Origin: an uncultured SAR86 cluster bacterium | GTDB lineage: Bacteria; Pseudomonadota; Gammaproteobacteria; Magnimaribacterales; AG-339-G14 | NCBI GenBank assembly: GCA_902540995.1 | Contig: CACBOY010000010.1 | Location: 1 to 42,148, forward strand | Length of the DNA stretch: 42,148 bases | Reading direction: 5' to 3' | Shown: piece after piece, positions 1 to 8,002 of the stretch | Layout: each line of letters starts with the position of its first letter | Numbering within the stretch: position 1 is the first letter of the stretch | Program-made: the position numbers and the translations under genes | Notes under the pieces: model-generated | Told to the model about the DNA's origin: nothing | The model's database searches: none | What the model saw: only the letters and a program-made list of their open reading frames with translations

Positions 1-1164
1 TTCTGGGAGATAGCCCTCTCGGGTTGAGATAAAAATTTCATTCATATACTTCCCCAAACCAAGAGAGTAATAGGTTCTAAGAATTTGACTGGGATCAAAA
101 TTAGCGCATAGCTTTACCATGCCGACATTACTGGATTTAGAAATTATTTCTTCTGTAGATAATGTTCCATAGTTTCGGGCATCTTCAGTTTTATAACCTT
201 CAAATTCTATCCATCCAGGGGAAGTATTTACTGTTGATTCGATTAACTCTGGATTGTTTTTTAATAAGGCAGATAAAGCTAAGGGTTTTACAGTAGAGCC
301 TGGCTCGAAGAGCTCTATCGCTGAATTATTCTTCAATAATTCCATGTTATTAAGTTTTTTTCTATTGTTGGGGTCAAATGATGGAAAATTTGTCATTGCT
401 AGAATTTCATTTGAATCCAAGTCAATCATTATGCCTGACGCAGATTCTGCATTATGAAATTCAACAGCTTTTTTAAGCTTATCAAATAAGATAAATTGCA
501 TTTTAGAGTCAACAGTTAAGTTTACTGATAAGCCATTAATTGGCTCTTTAATTATTTTATTTTGAATAACGCCTGATTTTCTAGAAAGAATTTTTTCTTG
601 ATAACCGTCTTCTGCCTTTAAAGTTTCATCAAGAGCAAACTCAATTCCATTAACACCTTCGTTTTTATAATTAGTAAGTCCTATCAATTGAGAAAATATC
701 TCTCCTTGAGGATAGTTTCTTTTAAATGTTCTCTTGCTTATAACTATTCCAGGAATTTCTAAAGATTGAATGAGTTCTTTTTTTTGTTTTGCTACTTTTT
801 GATTAAGAACCAAATATTTGGTTTTTTTTCTGGCTAACCGCTTTTTTAGCCTATCAATATCTAAATCTAAATTAGTCGATATGAGATTTATATGAATTGG
901 GTCAAATGAAAAATCCTTTAGGGAGATGCCAATCTCATAAGATGGAATATCTTCAGCTAAAACATTGTTATTTCTATCAAAAATTACCCCTCTTTTTGAA
1001 GCTATAGAAGATTGCCTGATTGAAGCTTTTTGTGAAAATTCTTTCCCTAAACTAAAATCGTTTTTTTGGAAAAAGACTAGCTTAATTGGTAAAGCTAATA
1101 GGATAAAGAATATTACAATCCAGAGAGTAAGTTCTCTGTATTTATTATTCTCGCTTGCATTCAA
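1..1164 (-). CDS. ftsI: Peptidoglycan transpeptidase FtsI (PBP3), partial
   Basis: Septal peptidoglycan D,D-transpeptidase of the divisome, a class B penicillin-binding protein anchored in the inner membrane. The C-terminus runs off the window edge; 388 residues are visible. I see one N-terminal membrane segment (about residues 12-32), a dimerisation-type region, the acylation motif S290-T-V-K293 inside EPGSTVKP, and the second motif S344-S-N346. The KTG motif would lie beyond the edge. No ATG fits this frame; the only sensible start is TTG one base after the ftsZ stop. In most gammaproteobacteria ftsI follows ftsL directly, so its place after ftsZ is unusual. Family is confident from the SxxK and SxN motifs; FtsI rather than another class B PBP is inferred from the division-gene context. 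Confidence 0.9.
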   Translation of the reverse strand, partial: MNASENNKYRELTLWIVIFFILLALPIKLVFFQKNDFSLGKEFSQKASIRQSSIASKRGVIFDRNNNVLAEDIPSYEIGISLKDFSFDPIHINLISTNLDLDIDRLKKRLARKKTKYLVLNQKVAKQKKELIQSLEIPGIVISKRTFKRNYPQGEIFSQLIGLTNYKNEGVNGIEFALDETLKAEDGYQEKILSRKSGVIQNKIIKEPINGLSVNLTVDSKMQFILFDKLKKAVEFHNAESASGIMIDLDSNEILAMTNFPSFDPNNRKKLNNMELLKNNSAIELFEPGSTVKPLALSALLKNNPELIESTVNTSPGWIEFEGYKTEDARNYGTLSTEEIISKSSNVGMVKLCANFDPSQILRTYYSLGLGKYMNEIFISTREGYLPE

Positions 1165-1165
1165 A

Positions 1166-2290
1166 TCAATCTATCTGTTTTCTCACAAATGACGGTATGT
1201 CTAAATAATCACTTTTTTTTGTTGATTCATTCTTAGCAATTTCATTTTCAACTTTTCCTAAAGTTGGCACTTCTTGAAATCTACCGTATGGATCATTAGC
1301 AACCTTAAATCCTGAAACTCTATCATTTTGTTGAGAGCTATCTGATAAGCCAGTCGCTATGATTGTGACTTTTATATCTCCTTCCATATCTTTATCTTCT
1401 ACTGCACCATGGATTATTTGAGCGCCATCACTCGCAAATTCTGATACTTGTCGAAGGACGTCCTCTATCTCTCCAACCTTAATGCCTTTTCCAGTTATAT
1501 TTACTAGAACTCCTTTTGCATTTTGTAAATTTATATCCTCCAAAAGTGGACTCCCTACTGCTTGAGCTGCTGCATCTTTTGCTCTACTTGGACCACTAGC
1601 AACTCCTGTTCCCATCATGGCAACTCCTTGCTCAGCCATAACAGTTCTGACATCGTTAAAGTCCACATTTATGTAACCAGTCTGAGTGATGATGTCAGCA
1701 ATACCTCTTACAGCTCCTAACAAAACATCATTTGCATGGCCAAAAGCTTCTAACATGGTGCAGTCGCCTCCAAAAACTTCACTTAGTTTTTGATTTGGAA
1801 TGGTTATTAAAGAATCAACTTCCGACCTTAACTCTTTAATTCCAGCTTCTGCCAAATCATCTTTAAACTCTAAAGACATTGGTTTTGTAACAATTGCTAC
1901 TGCCAAAGCACCAACCTCTTTTGCAGCTCTAGCAACTATAGGAGCTGCACCAGTTCCAGTTCCTCCTCCCATTCCTGCTGCTATGAAGACCATATCAGCA
2001 CCATCAAACATAGTCGTTAACCTTTCATAATCATCTAGAGCAGTGTCTCTGCCTACATCTGGCTTTCCTCCAGCTCCTTGCCCGTGATTATTTAATTCTC
2101 CTAAGATTATTTTTTCAGCTGCTTTATTTTTAGTTAATGCTTGAGAATCAGTATTTGCGGAAATTGTTTCCACGCCTTCAACTCCGTTAGCTACCATGTG
2201 GTCTATAGCATTGCCTCCACAGCCACCAACGCCAACTACTTTTATTATGGTTTGATTTCTCTTGCCATTATCTACTAGTTTATATTTCAT
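1166..2290 (-). CDS. ftsZ: Cell division protein FtsZ
   Basis: Tubulin-like GTPase that forms the cytokinetic ring at midcell. The 374-residue product has the glycine-rich tubulin signature GGGTGTG at 108-114, the catalytic T7 loop NVDFNDV at 208-214, and a C-terminal conserved peptide of the type DIPSFVRKQ that binds FtsA and other membrane tethers. The linker before that peptide is short. It starts at ATG with an unusually strong ribosome binding site, 19 bases after ftsA, which fits the high FtsZ demand. It is followed at once by ftsI rather than by lpxC as in many relatives. Confidence 0.98.
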   Translation of the reverse strand: MKYKLVDNGKRNQTIIKVVGVGGCGGNAIDHMVANGVEGVETISANTDSQALTKNKAAEKIILGELNNHGQGAGGKPDVGRDTALDDYERLTTMFDGADMVFIAAGMGGGTGTGAAPIVARAAKEVGALAVAIVTKPMSLEFKDDLAEAGIKELRSEVDSLITIPNQKLSEVFGGDCTMLEAFGHANDVLLGAVRGIADIITQTGYINVDFNDVRTVMAEQGVAMMGTGVASGPSRAKDAAAQAVGSPLLEDINLQNAKGVLVNITGKGIKVGEIEDVLRQVSEFASDGAQIIHGAVEDKDMEGDIKVTIIATGLSDSSQQNDRVSGFKVANDPYGRFQEVPTLGKVENEIAKNESTKKSDYLDIPSFVRKQID

Positions 2291-2292
2291 AA

Positions 2293-2300
2293 CTCCTCCT
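2293..2300 (-). promoter_or_regulatory. Strong ribosome binding site of ftsZ
   Basis: AGGAGGAG lies immediately before the ftsZ ATG. It is one of the strongest Shine-Dalgarno matches in the window and sits in the 19-base gap after ftsA, so it likely boosts FtsZ output relative to the other genes of the cluster. Confidence 0.75.
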
Positions 2301-2309
2301 AAAATAAAG

Positions 2310-3539
2310 TTAAAAAGTATTCTGTATCCATCTAAAGGCTTTATTTAATAAGCCTTTTTCATTTAACATTGCAAAGTCCATGTAATCTTCTTCCTGTTCC
2401 TTTTGAGCGAACAAAATTAATCCAACTGCTGTGGAATATATAGGATTCGATAAAATATCGCTTAAACCAATCAATCCCTGAGGTTTTCCGACTCTGACAG
2501 GAGCTTGAAATATTGCCTCCGCTAATTGAGAAATGCCCTCTATTCTTGATGCGCCTCCGGTCAACACTATTCCTGCGGGTATTGCTTGAGCAGGATTTAT
2601 ATTTCCCATTCTTTGCTTAATAATTTGAAAAATTTCTTGATATCGTTCTTCAATGACGGTCGATAGGCCATGTCTTGAGAATGATTGGTTTTCTCTACCA
2701 TTAATTGATTGAGTAGTTATCATTTCGTCGGAATCTGCTAATTCACTCCAAGCACAACCATGTTTCTTTTTAATATCTTCCGCATTTTGAATCGAAGTTT
2801 GAATTGCCCTAGCAATATCATTAGTAACATGTGTTCCTGCAATAGGTACGTTTACTGTATGACTAATTGCTCCATCTGAAAAAATAGCTACGTCAGAAGT
2901 TCCACCGCCAATATCAATAAGACAAACACCTAATTTCTTCTGATCATCCGTAAGAACTGAATGGCTAGATGCAAGTTGTTCCAAGACATATTTTTGAACA
3001 TCAATTCCACATATTTTCATGCAAGATCCAATATTTGTTGCTGAATTCTTAAGACAAGAAACTAAATGTACATGGGCTTCAAGTCTTACACCTGCCATAC
3101 CTAATGGCGCCTTTACTCCAGGTTGATTATCAATGATGAATTCCCTTGGCAAAGCATGCAAAAGCTCATAGCCCTCTGGAATTCTTTGAGCTTGAGCTGT
3201 AGACATAACCTTTTCAACCTCGCTCATTTTTACTTTTTTATCTTTTATTGGAACGGCTCCTGAAGAATTTAAACCATTTACACTCCCGCCTGAAATTCCT
3301 ACAAAAGCTTTTACAACCTGCCTTCCTGACATAAGCTCAGCTTTAGAAACCGCCTCTTTGACGGCTGCTACTGTAGATTCAATATCCACAATAACTCCAT
3401 CTCGAAGACCTATTGAATTTTGAATACCTAAGCCCAATACATTTATGCCCTCCGAGGTATTCTCTGCAATTATGCAAACAACTTTAGAGGTTCCTATATC
3501 TATTCCGACTCTTAAATTATTTTTGTTATTATTCGCCAT
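2310..3539 (-). CDS. ftsA: Cell division protein FtsA
   Basis: Actin-like ATPase that tethers FtsZ to the inner membrane and recruits later division proteins. The 409-residue product starts with the phosphate-1 type motif GIDIGTSK, has the second nucleotide motif LIDIGGGTSDVAIF, an adenosine-type motif GIVLTGGASRIEG, and ends in a basic, aromatic tail (FRWIQNTF) that looks like the membrane-binding amphipathic helix. Its ATG overlaps the ftsQ stop by one base (TAATG), indicating translational coupling. Length and neighbours are standard. Confidence 0.97.
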   Translation of the reverse strand: MANNNKNNLRVGIDIGTSKVVCIIAENTSEGINVLGLGIQNSIGLRDGVIVDIESTVAAVKEAVSKAELMSGRQVVKAFVGISGGSVNGLNSSGAVPIKDKKVKMSEVEKVMSTAQAQRIPEGYELLHALPREFIIDNQPGVKAPLGMAGVRLEAHVHLVSCLKNSATNIGSCMKICGIDVQKYVLEQLASSHSVLTDDQKKLGVCLIDIGGGTSDVAIFSDGAISHTVNVPIAGTHVTNDIARAIQTSIQNAEDIKKKHGCAWSELADSDEMITTQSINGRENQSFSRHGLSTVIEERYQEIFQIIKQRMGNINPAQAIPAGIVLTGGASRIEGISQLAEAIFQAPVRVGKPQGLIGLSDILSNPIYSTAVGLILFAQKEQEEDYMDFAMLNEKGLLNKAFRWIQNTF

Positions 3540-4039
3540 TAATAATATCCAATTGCTAATTTATCTTTATGTCTCAGGTCTATGGTTTTAAAGTTTTTTA
3601 ATAAATTTTGTGAATCTTTGCTCTGGAAGAATAATTTCAGGGTTCTAAGTTGATCAGGGAGTTGAAAATCTTGAAATTTAATAAATTTCTTATTGGTCGT
3701 TTGAATTTTTATTTGCCCAAATTTTTTATGTTCCATTTCTTCAATCTGAAGATCTTTCAACAATAGGACCTCTTGAATTGCGTAATAATTACTAATCAAC
3801 CTTATAGGTTCTTTGCCAGCAGTTGATAAATTAACCAAAGATAAAGAATTATTATCATTTAGAACGATTGATTTGCCGTTTTGAGAAATGACTTCATCAT
3901 CATTTAAATGAAAATAAGGTATTTTTGTTAACTCTCTATCTTTAAAATTTAAACCGTCCAAGGAAGAAGCTATTACAAAGCCACTGGGTAAGACAAATGT
4001 AAAAAGAAAAAATATCTTTGCATTAAGCCTGATATTCAA
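3539..4039 (-). CDS. ftsQ: Short FtsQ-like division protein without a clear POTRA domain
   Basis: Divisome membrane protein that normally connects FtsL/FtsB to FtsA. Only 166 residues, against roughly 250-280 in typical FtsQ. One membrane segment (about 7-26) is followed almost at once by beta-rich sequence that resembles the FtsQ beta domain: DEVISQNGKSIVL is similar to the domain entry, and the C-terminal IDLRHKDKLAIGY matches the hallmark 'DLRY.nG.AV' strand. The POTRA domain that usually sits between membrane and beta domain seems absent. The start is TTG, overlapping the ftsL stop as TTGA; no ATG fits. It lies exactly where ftsQ belongs, before ftsA. Identification rests on position plus the C-terminal motif. 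Confidence 0.72.
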   Translation of the reverse strand: MNIRLNAKIFFLFTFVLPSGFVIASSLDGLNFKDRELTKIPYFHLNDDEVISQNGKSIVLNDNNSLSLVNLSTAGKEPIRLISNYYAIQEVLLLKDLQIEEMEHKKFGQIKIQTTNKKFIKFQDFQLPDQLRTLKLFFQSKDSQNLLKNFKTIDLRHKDKLAIGYY

Positions 4040-4305
4040 TTTGCAACCTCAATCTTCAATATCTCATCAGGTCTGATCATAGAAAGACTTTGCGAAGAAT
4101 TCTCATAAGCTTCTTTTAGAGATTTTTTTAATTGTATTCTGCTATTTAAAGAGAGATTCTCATCCAATTCATAATTAAATGCTTTTGTTAGTTTATAAAT
4201 ATCTGAATTTGTTTTTTTTATATTAAAGTCCAGCTGTAAGTAAACTAACAAAACAAAAGTTAAGATAAACATAAGAGAAAAAAACGATATGTATTTAAGA
4301 GACAT
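4036..4305 (-). CDS. ftsL: Cell division protein FtsL
   Basis: Small bitopic divisome protein that pairs with FtsB and FtsQ and helps activate septal synthesis by FtsW/FtsI. The 89-residue product has a very short cytoplasmic start, a membrane helix at about 5-24, and a periplasmic heptad-like helix rich in Leu, Asn and Lys, which is the normal FtsL plan. Sequence conservation in this family is low, so the call depends on size, topology and its place just after rsmH, with which it overlaps by 11 bases. Confidence 0.85.
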   Translation of the reverse strand: MSLKYISFFSLMFILTFVLLVYLQLDFNIKKTNSDIYKLTKAFNYELDENLSLNSRIQLKKSLKEAYENSSQSLSMIRPDEILKIEVAN

Positions 4306-5167
4306 ATTCTATTTCCCCAATTCTTAAAATTGCACTTCTAGATCGAGGATTAGTTGATTTCTCCTCCTTGGATGGTTTAATTTTATTAACGTTTTTCAAG
4401 TTAATACCCTCAAAAAAATTCTTGTAATCTTTTTTGAAAAAGTTTTTAACTATTCTGTCTTCGGCTGAATGGAAGCTTATGACAGCTAAAATGCCTCTGT
4501 CTTTTAAAACTTTTATTGCTGAAATTAGGCCTTCCTTTAATTCCTCAAATTCATTATTTATTAAGATTCTTATGCCTCTAAAAATATTTGTGGCTGGATG
4601 TTTTTTTTGGAAACCTTTTGGTTTGAAAAGCTCTGCGAGATTTTTAGTTGTAGAAATATTTATATCTTTTCTTGCTTGGATGATTTTTTTTGCAAACTGT
4701 CTAGATTTTCTTTCCTCTCCAAGAAAATAAAAAACGTCTGCAAGTTCTTTTTCTGATGCGGTATTTATCCATTCTTTAGCAGACATTCCGGAACTATTAT
4801 CAAATCTCATATCCAGTTCGCCCTCTCGCATAAAGCTAAAGCCTCTTTCAGGCTTATCTAATTGAAGGGACGAGACTCCTAAGTCAAAAAGAACACCATT
4901 CATAGTATTTTTTGAAAATAAGCTCGAGATATTTGAGAAAGTTGATGTTTGGAAATTAAATCTCTCATCCTTGATAAGATTTGCATAATGTTTGACCTCT
5001 TTATCTTTATCAATTGAATAAAGACTGCCATCCGAATTAAGATATTCTAGAATTTTTTTTGAGTGCCCGCCTAAACCAAAGGTGCAGTCAAGGTATGAAC
5101 CGCTTTTATCATAAATGAGATTATTTAAAGTCTCTTTCAATAAAACTGGTTCATGAGAATAATTCAA
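4295..5167 (-). CDS. rsmH: 16S rRNA (cytosine-1402-N4)-methyltransferase RsmH
   Basis: SAM-dependent methyltransferase modifying C1402 of 16S rRNA in the ribosomal P site. The 290-residue product carries the family opening HEPVLL, the SAM-binding stretch YLDCTFGLGGHS near residue 25, the GVLFDLGVSSLQLD block, and the C-terminal VISFHSAEDRIVK and NPRSRSAILR motifs. The start must be close to HEPVLL, and only TTG is available: it overlaps the mraZ stop as TTGA, with AGGAG eight bases upstream at 5176-5180. That makes a well-supported TTG start. Also known as mraW; it is the standard second gene of the division cluster. Confidence 0.97.
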   Translation of the reverse strand: MNYSHEPVLLKETLNNLIYDKSGSYLDCTFGLGGHSKKILEYLNSDGSLYSIDKDKEVKHYANLIKDERFNFQTSTFSNISSLFSKNTMNGVLFDLGVSSLQLDKPERGFSFMREGELDMRFDNSSGMSAKEWINTASEKELADVFYFLGEERKSRQFAKKIIQARKDINISTTKNLAELFKPKGFQKKHPATNIFRGIRILINNEFEELKEGLISAIKVLKDRGILAVISFHSAEDRIVKNFFKKDYKNFFEGINLKNVNKIKPSKEEKSTNPRSRSAILRIGEIEYVS

Positions 5168-5640
5168 AATGGGATCTCCTGAACTTCACTAGGAAGTTCA
5201 ATTTCTAGTCTTTCGCCTTTTACGTTTTTCCCTTCTTCTTTGAGTTTCCAGTTTTTTTCACTCCATAATTCTAGTTTTTGACCCATACCAATGAGTACAA
5301 CTTTAGTTTTTTCTTTAATTTGACTGTAATTTCTTAGGGACTGAGGAATAAGAAGAGTCATTCTTTCAGAGACTTCAAAATCAATAGCATGAGCATTACC
5401 AAGGAAATTCCACTGTAAAGATCTAATTTTTGGATTTAGGCCAGAAAGATTTTCAAAGGCATCGGAAATTTTCTTCCACAACGCTCCTGGATAAATCAAG
5501 AGAGAAGGATATTGAGGATCTCGAGTGATAATAATCGACCCTGAAGCCATTTCCTTCAACAAGTCTTTGTATCTTGCAGGTATAACAATTCTTCCCTTAG
5601 TGTCTAAGGAAAGACTGCTAAACCCATAAAGTCCAGCCAT
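5164..5640 (-). CDS. mraZ: Transcriptional regulator MraZ
   Basis: DNA-binding protein that autoregulates the division and cell-wall cluster. The 158-residue product has two SpoVT/AbrB-type half domains, each with the characteristic segment: SLDTKGRIVIPARYKDLL near residue 12 and the equivalent SERMTLLIPQSLR segment near residue 90. It is the first gene of the cluster, translated from ATG and overlapping rsmH by four bases. A set of 10-bp repeats directly upstream is a good candidate for its own operator. Confidence 0.96.
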   Translation of the reverse strand: MAGLYGFSSLSLDTKGRIVIPARYKDLLKEMASGSIIITRDPQYPSLLIYPGALWKKISDAFENLSGLNPKIRSLQWNFLGNAHAIDFEVSERMTLLIPQSLRNYSQIKEKTKVVLIGMGQKLELWSEKNWKLKEEGKNVKGERLEIELPSEVQEIPF

Positions 5641-5659
5641 AAAGTAGTCCCAAAAAGTT

Positions 5660-5696
5660 ACACTAATGTATACTTTTGCACACTTTTACACACTTT
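5660..5696 (-). promoter_or_regulatory. Candidate MraZ operator: four boxes at 10-bp spacing
   Basis: Reading the minus strand, the heptamers AAAGTGT, AAAGTGT, AAAGTAT and TTAGTGT start exactly 10 bases apart (plus-strand ends at 5690, 5680, 5670 and 5660), 20 to 56 bases before the mraZ ATG. The array fits the AAAGTG(T/G)-N3 triple repeat described for MraZ in mollicutes, and in plan also the spaced TGGG repeats of E. coli. One box per helical turn on one face suits binding by a ring of AbrB-like domains. Autoregulation is inferred. Confidence 0.7.
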
Positions 5697-5767
5697 TTAT
5701 GGATTGTAAATATAATATAACTCTCAAAAAACAGATTTTTACGCTGTAATAAAGGCTGCTAAAGTGG

Positions 5768-6104
5768 ATTGAGCTGACTCATAAGCCGGGTTCTGTTTGA
5801 AGTAATCATTCATCTCGAATTCATGTCACCATGAATTTCTAGCGGCCTACCCAGATTCAATGCGGAAAACATTATAAAATCTCTATTTGGCCTTGCTCCA
5901 AGTGGGGTTTACCTAGCTGTTTTTTGTTACCAAAAAACACGGTGAGCTCTTACCTCACCTTTTCAACCTTACCCTAAGGCGGTTTATTTTCTGTTGCACT
6001 TTCCATAGTAAGCTTTTAAAACTTACCTCCAGGGGTTACCTGGCACTTTTTCCTATGGAGCCCGGACTTTCCTCTGCTATGCAGCGATTACTCGGTCAGC
6101 TCGC
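5768..6104 (-). ncRNA. rnpB: RNase P RNA (type A)
   Basis: Catalytic RNA that matures tRNA 5' ends. Conserved core blocks are present in order on the minus strand: GAGGAAAGTCCGGGCTCC, the CCAGGTAAC...CCTGG stem, GTGCAACAGAAA, GGTAAGAGCTCACC, GGAGCAAGGCCAAATAG, GGGTAGGCCGC, AGATGAATGA and ACAGAACCCGGCTTA. The terminal helix P1 is GAGCTGAC pairing with GTCAGCTC, and P2 pairs AGTAATC with GATTACT. P3 seems reduced to CTGC-ATA-GCAG, far smaller than in E. coli. It lies between rsmI and mraZ, as in Pseudomonas. Ends are placed from P1 and could be off by a few bases. I see no obvious intrinsic terminator in the AT-rich 5697-5768. Confidence 0.97.
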
Positions 6105-6115
6105 AGGAATTATAC

Positions 6116-6940
6116 TTATTCTTTATATTTGTTGTAAATTTCTTTTGCGCTTTGTTTTGAAATTTTAGAAAAAACCTTTGAAAATTGTTTCAAGGAAAGA
6201 TCATTTGATAATGATGAATACAAATAATCCAATTTGTTGTCAAATTCATCATCTCTCTTATCAGATCCTTCTAAAACAATAACAATTTCTCCTCTAGTTA
6301 GGTTCAAATCCACATCTGCTATCTGGTTCAACTCCTCGATAGTGCCTCTTAAAATTGTTTCATGCATTTTAGTCATTTCACGAGCAATACTAATTCTTCT
6401 GTTTTCACCAAGAACATCTCTCATGACTTTTAAAGTTTTTTTTATTCTGTAAGGGGATTCAAAGAAGACAATTGTCTTTTTTTCATAATTGCATTTTGAA
6501 AGTAGTGATTTTAATTCGCTAGATTTTTTTGGTAAAAAGCCTTCAAATATAAATTTATTATTCTTAAATCCAGAAGTAATTAATCCTGAAATTACTGAAG
6601 AAGGACCTGGAATACTTTCAACTTTAATATTCTCGCTGATAACTTGTGAAACCAATTCATGACCCGGATCTGAGACTAGAGGTGTTCCAGCATCTGAGAT
6701 CAAAGAAACAGTCTTGCCATCTTTTAGATGTTTTAATATCGAGGAAATTTTTTTCTGAGATGAAAAGTCATTATAAGAAACCAACTTGCTAGTAATTTTG
6801 TGAGCTACAAAAAGTTTTTTTGAATTTCTTGTATCCTCTGCAAGAACAATGCTTGACTCATTAAGTATTCGAATTGCTCTTAAAGTTATATCCTCTAAGT
6901 TACCAATTGGTGTAGCAACTAAATATAATGTTCCTGTCAT
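6116..6940 (-). CDS. rsmI: 16S rRNA (cytidine-1402-2'-O)-methyltransferase RsmI
   Basis: Tetrapyrrole-methylase-fold enzyme that methylates the ribose of C1402 of 16S rRNA, the same nucleotide that RsmH base-methylates. The 274-residue product opens with TLYLVATPIGNLEDIT and contains EDTRNSKKL, SLISDAGTPLVSDPG (about 79-93), the SIPGPSSVISGL block and FEGFLPKK, all family hallmarks. The ATG is fixed by the conserved N-terminus. It overlaps the ATG of the divergent lpoA gene by two bases in a CATG palindrome. The stop is a few bases before the RNase P RNA gene, which may share its transcript. Confidence 0.96.
   Translation of the reverse strand: MTGTLYLVATPIGNLEDITLRAIRILNESSIVLAEDTRNSKKLFVAHKITSKLVSYNDFSSQKKISSILKHLKDGKTVSLISDAGTPLVSDPGHELVSQVISENIKVESIPGPSSVISGLITSGFKNNKFIFEGFLPKKSSELKSLLSKCNYEKKTIVFFESPYRIKKTLKVMRDVLGENRRISIAREMTKMHETILRGTIEELNQIADVDLNLTRGEIVIVLEGSDKRDDEFDNKLDYLYSSLSNDLSLKQFSKVFSKISKQSAKEIYNKYKE
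6924..6929 (+). promoter_or_regulatory. Possible -10 box of lpoA
   Basis: A perfect TATAAT ends nine bases before the lpoA ATG and lies inside the rsmI coding sequence. No convincing -35 or ribosome binding site accompanies it. If used, the transcript would begin two or three bases before the start codon. The match may be a by-product of the rsmI codons, so confidence is low. Confidence 0.35.
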
Positions 6941-8000
6941 GTTAAAAAAAATAATCTCTTATGTTGTCTTAGTTTTCATCCTAACTTGCTGCACTTTATC
7001 TAGCAATGAATACTCAAAAAAAGAAGATGATATTGATGAGTTTAAAAGTAAAGATATCGTTCTGAGCTCATCTCGATTAAGCTCAAACATAGAAATTGTT
7101 TTTTTTGAAGACAAAACCGCTTTTCAGAAATCCTTTTTAGAAGGAATAAAGAATGGTTTCTTTGCTTTGAGGGAAGGTCAGAAAAGAAATTCTCAAATCA
7201 ACTTTATGGATTTTTCCAAAGAAAAATCTTTTGATTGCTCAAAAATATTAACCAAAACAAAAAAAATAATTTTCCTCAATAATAACTTGTTAGATATTTT
7301 AAATAGTTGTAATTTAAAAAATAGCAACAATATTTTGGTTATCGTCGGATTAAAAGAAAAAGTTAAATTAAATCTCAATTTCATTGATCCTTTCTATGAC
7401 TATGTAGACTATCTTTACAGTTCAGATCCTGAAATTCTTCCAGAAGAATCAGTAGTTTTAACTGACAGAGAATTAAAAGCAGAAAACTATTTTTTAATCG
7501 AAAAACAATCAAACATTGAAAATAGAATTTCAAACCTTTTCGAGATTAATAAAAGTTCAAACAGAAAAAGGGAGTTAGAAAGAATAACTCAAAACAGAAT
7601 TTATCAAACGCCAAGATTTAGGAAAGATGTAAAAAAAATTATCATTAATACAAAAGAAGTTTCGGCTGAAAGAATTATCCCTGCGATTAATTTCAACTTA
7701 ATTTTTGAACCTGAAATTTATACCCTACCCGGGCAACTTGATTTGTGGAGATTTTCAAAAAAGGAATTTAATTCTAATTTAAAAGGCTTAGAGCACCCTA
7801 TCTTATTGAACAATAGCTTCTTATTTGGTGATGAGTTTTCAAAGAAACAAATTCAAGAAAAGCTTTTTTACGCTTTAGGATTTGATTCACTATTATTTTT
7901 AGGCAGAGGTATCAACAGTAGGTTTAACGGACTGTTAGGTGAATATACAAAAGATGAAAATAGAATTTTTATCACGCCAGAAAAAATTGGCTTTAAATAA
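6939..8000 (+). CDS. lpoA: LpoA/LppC-like outer-membrane lipoprotein, shortened
   Basis: Probable outer-membrane lipoprotein of the LppC/LpoA family, which activates the peptidoglycan synthase PBP1A from the outer leaflet side. The chosen start gives a lipoprotein-type leader (MLKKIISYVVLVFILTCC) with the lipidated Cys at 17 or 18, although the lipobox is imperfect. The 353-residue product is about half the E. coli length, and what remains looks like the C-terminal periplasmic-binding-like domain, ending in a block similar to 'ALGYD..L' and 'GLTG.L..D...RI' of LpoA. The N-terminal TPR-like domain seems missing. Its place divergent from rsmI matches E. coli (yraM/yraL) and supports the call. 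It ends two bases from the convergent sspA. Confidence 0.75.
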   Translation: MLKKIISYVVLVFILTCCTLSSNEYSKKEDDIDEFKSKDIVLSSSRLSSNIEIVFFEDKTAFQKSFLEGIKNGFFALREGQKRNSQINFMDFSKEKSFDCSKILTKTKKIIFLNNNLLDILNSCNLKNSNNILVIVGLKEKVKLNLNFIDPFYDYVDYLYSSDPEILPEESVVLTDRELKAENYFLIEKQSNIENRISNLFEINKSSNRKRELERITQNRIYQTPRFRKDVKKIIINTKEVSAERIIPAINFNLIFEPEIYTLPGQLDLWRFSKKEFNSNLKGLEHPILLNNSFLFGDEFSKKQIQEKLFYALGFDSLLFLGRGINSRFNGLLGEYTKDENRIFITPEKIGFK

Positions 8001-8002
8001 AG

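Noticed and set aside
5697..5768. Intrinsic terminator for rnpB
   Set aside because: Only a weak A/T-only hairpin (AAAAA-TCTG-TTTTT) can be drawn; too weak to call.
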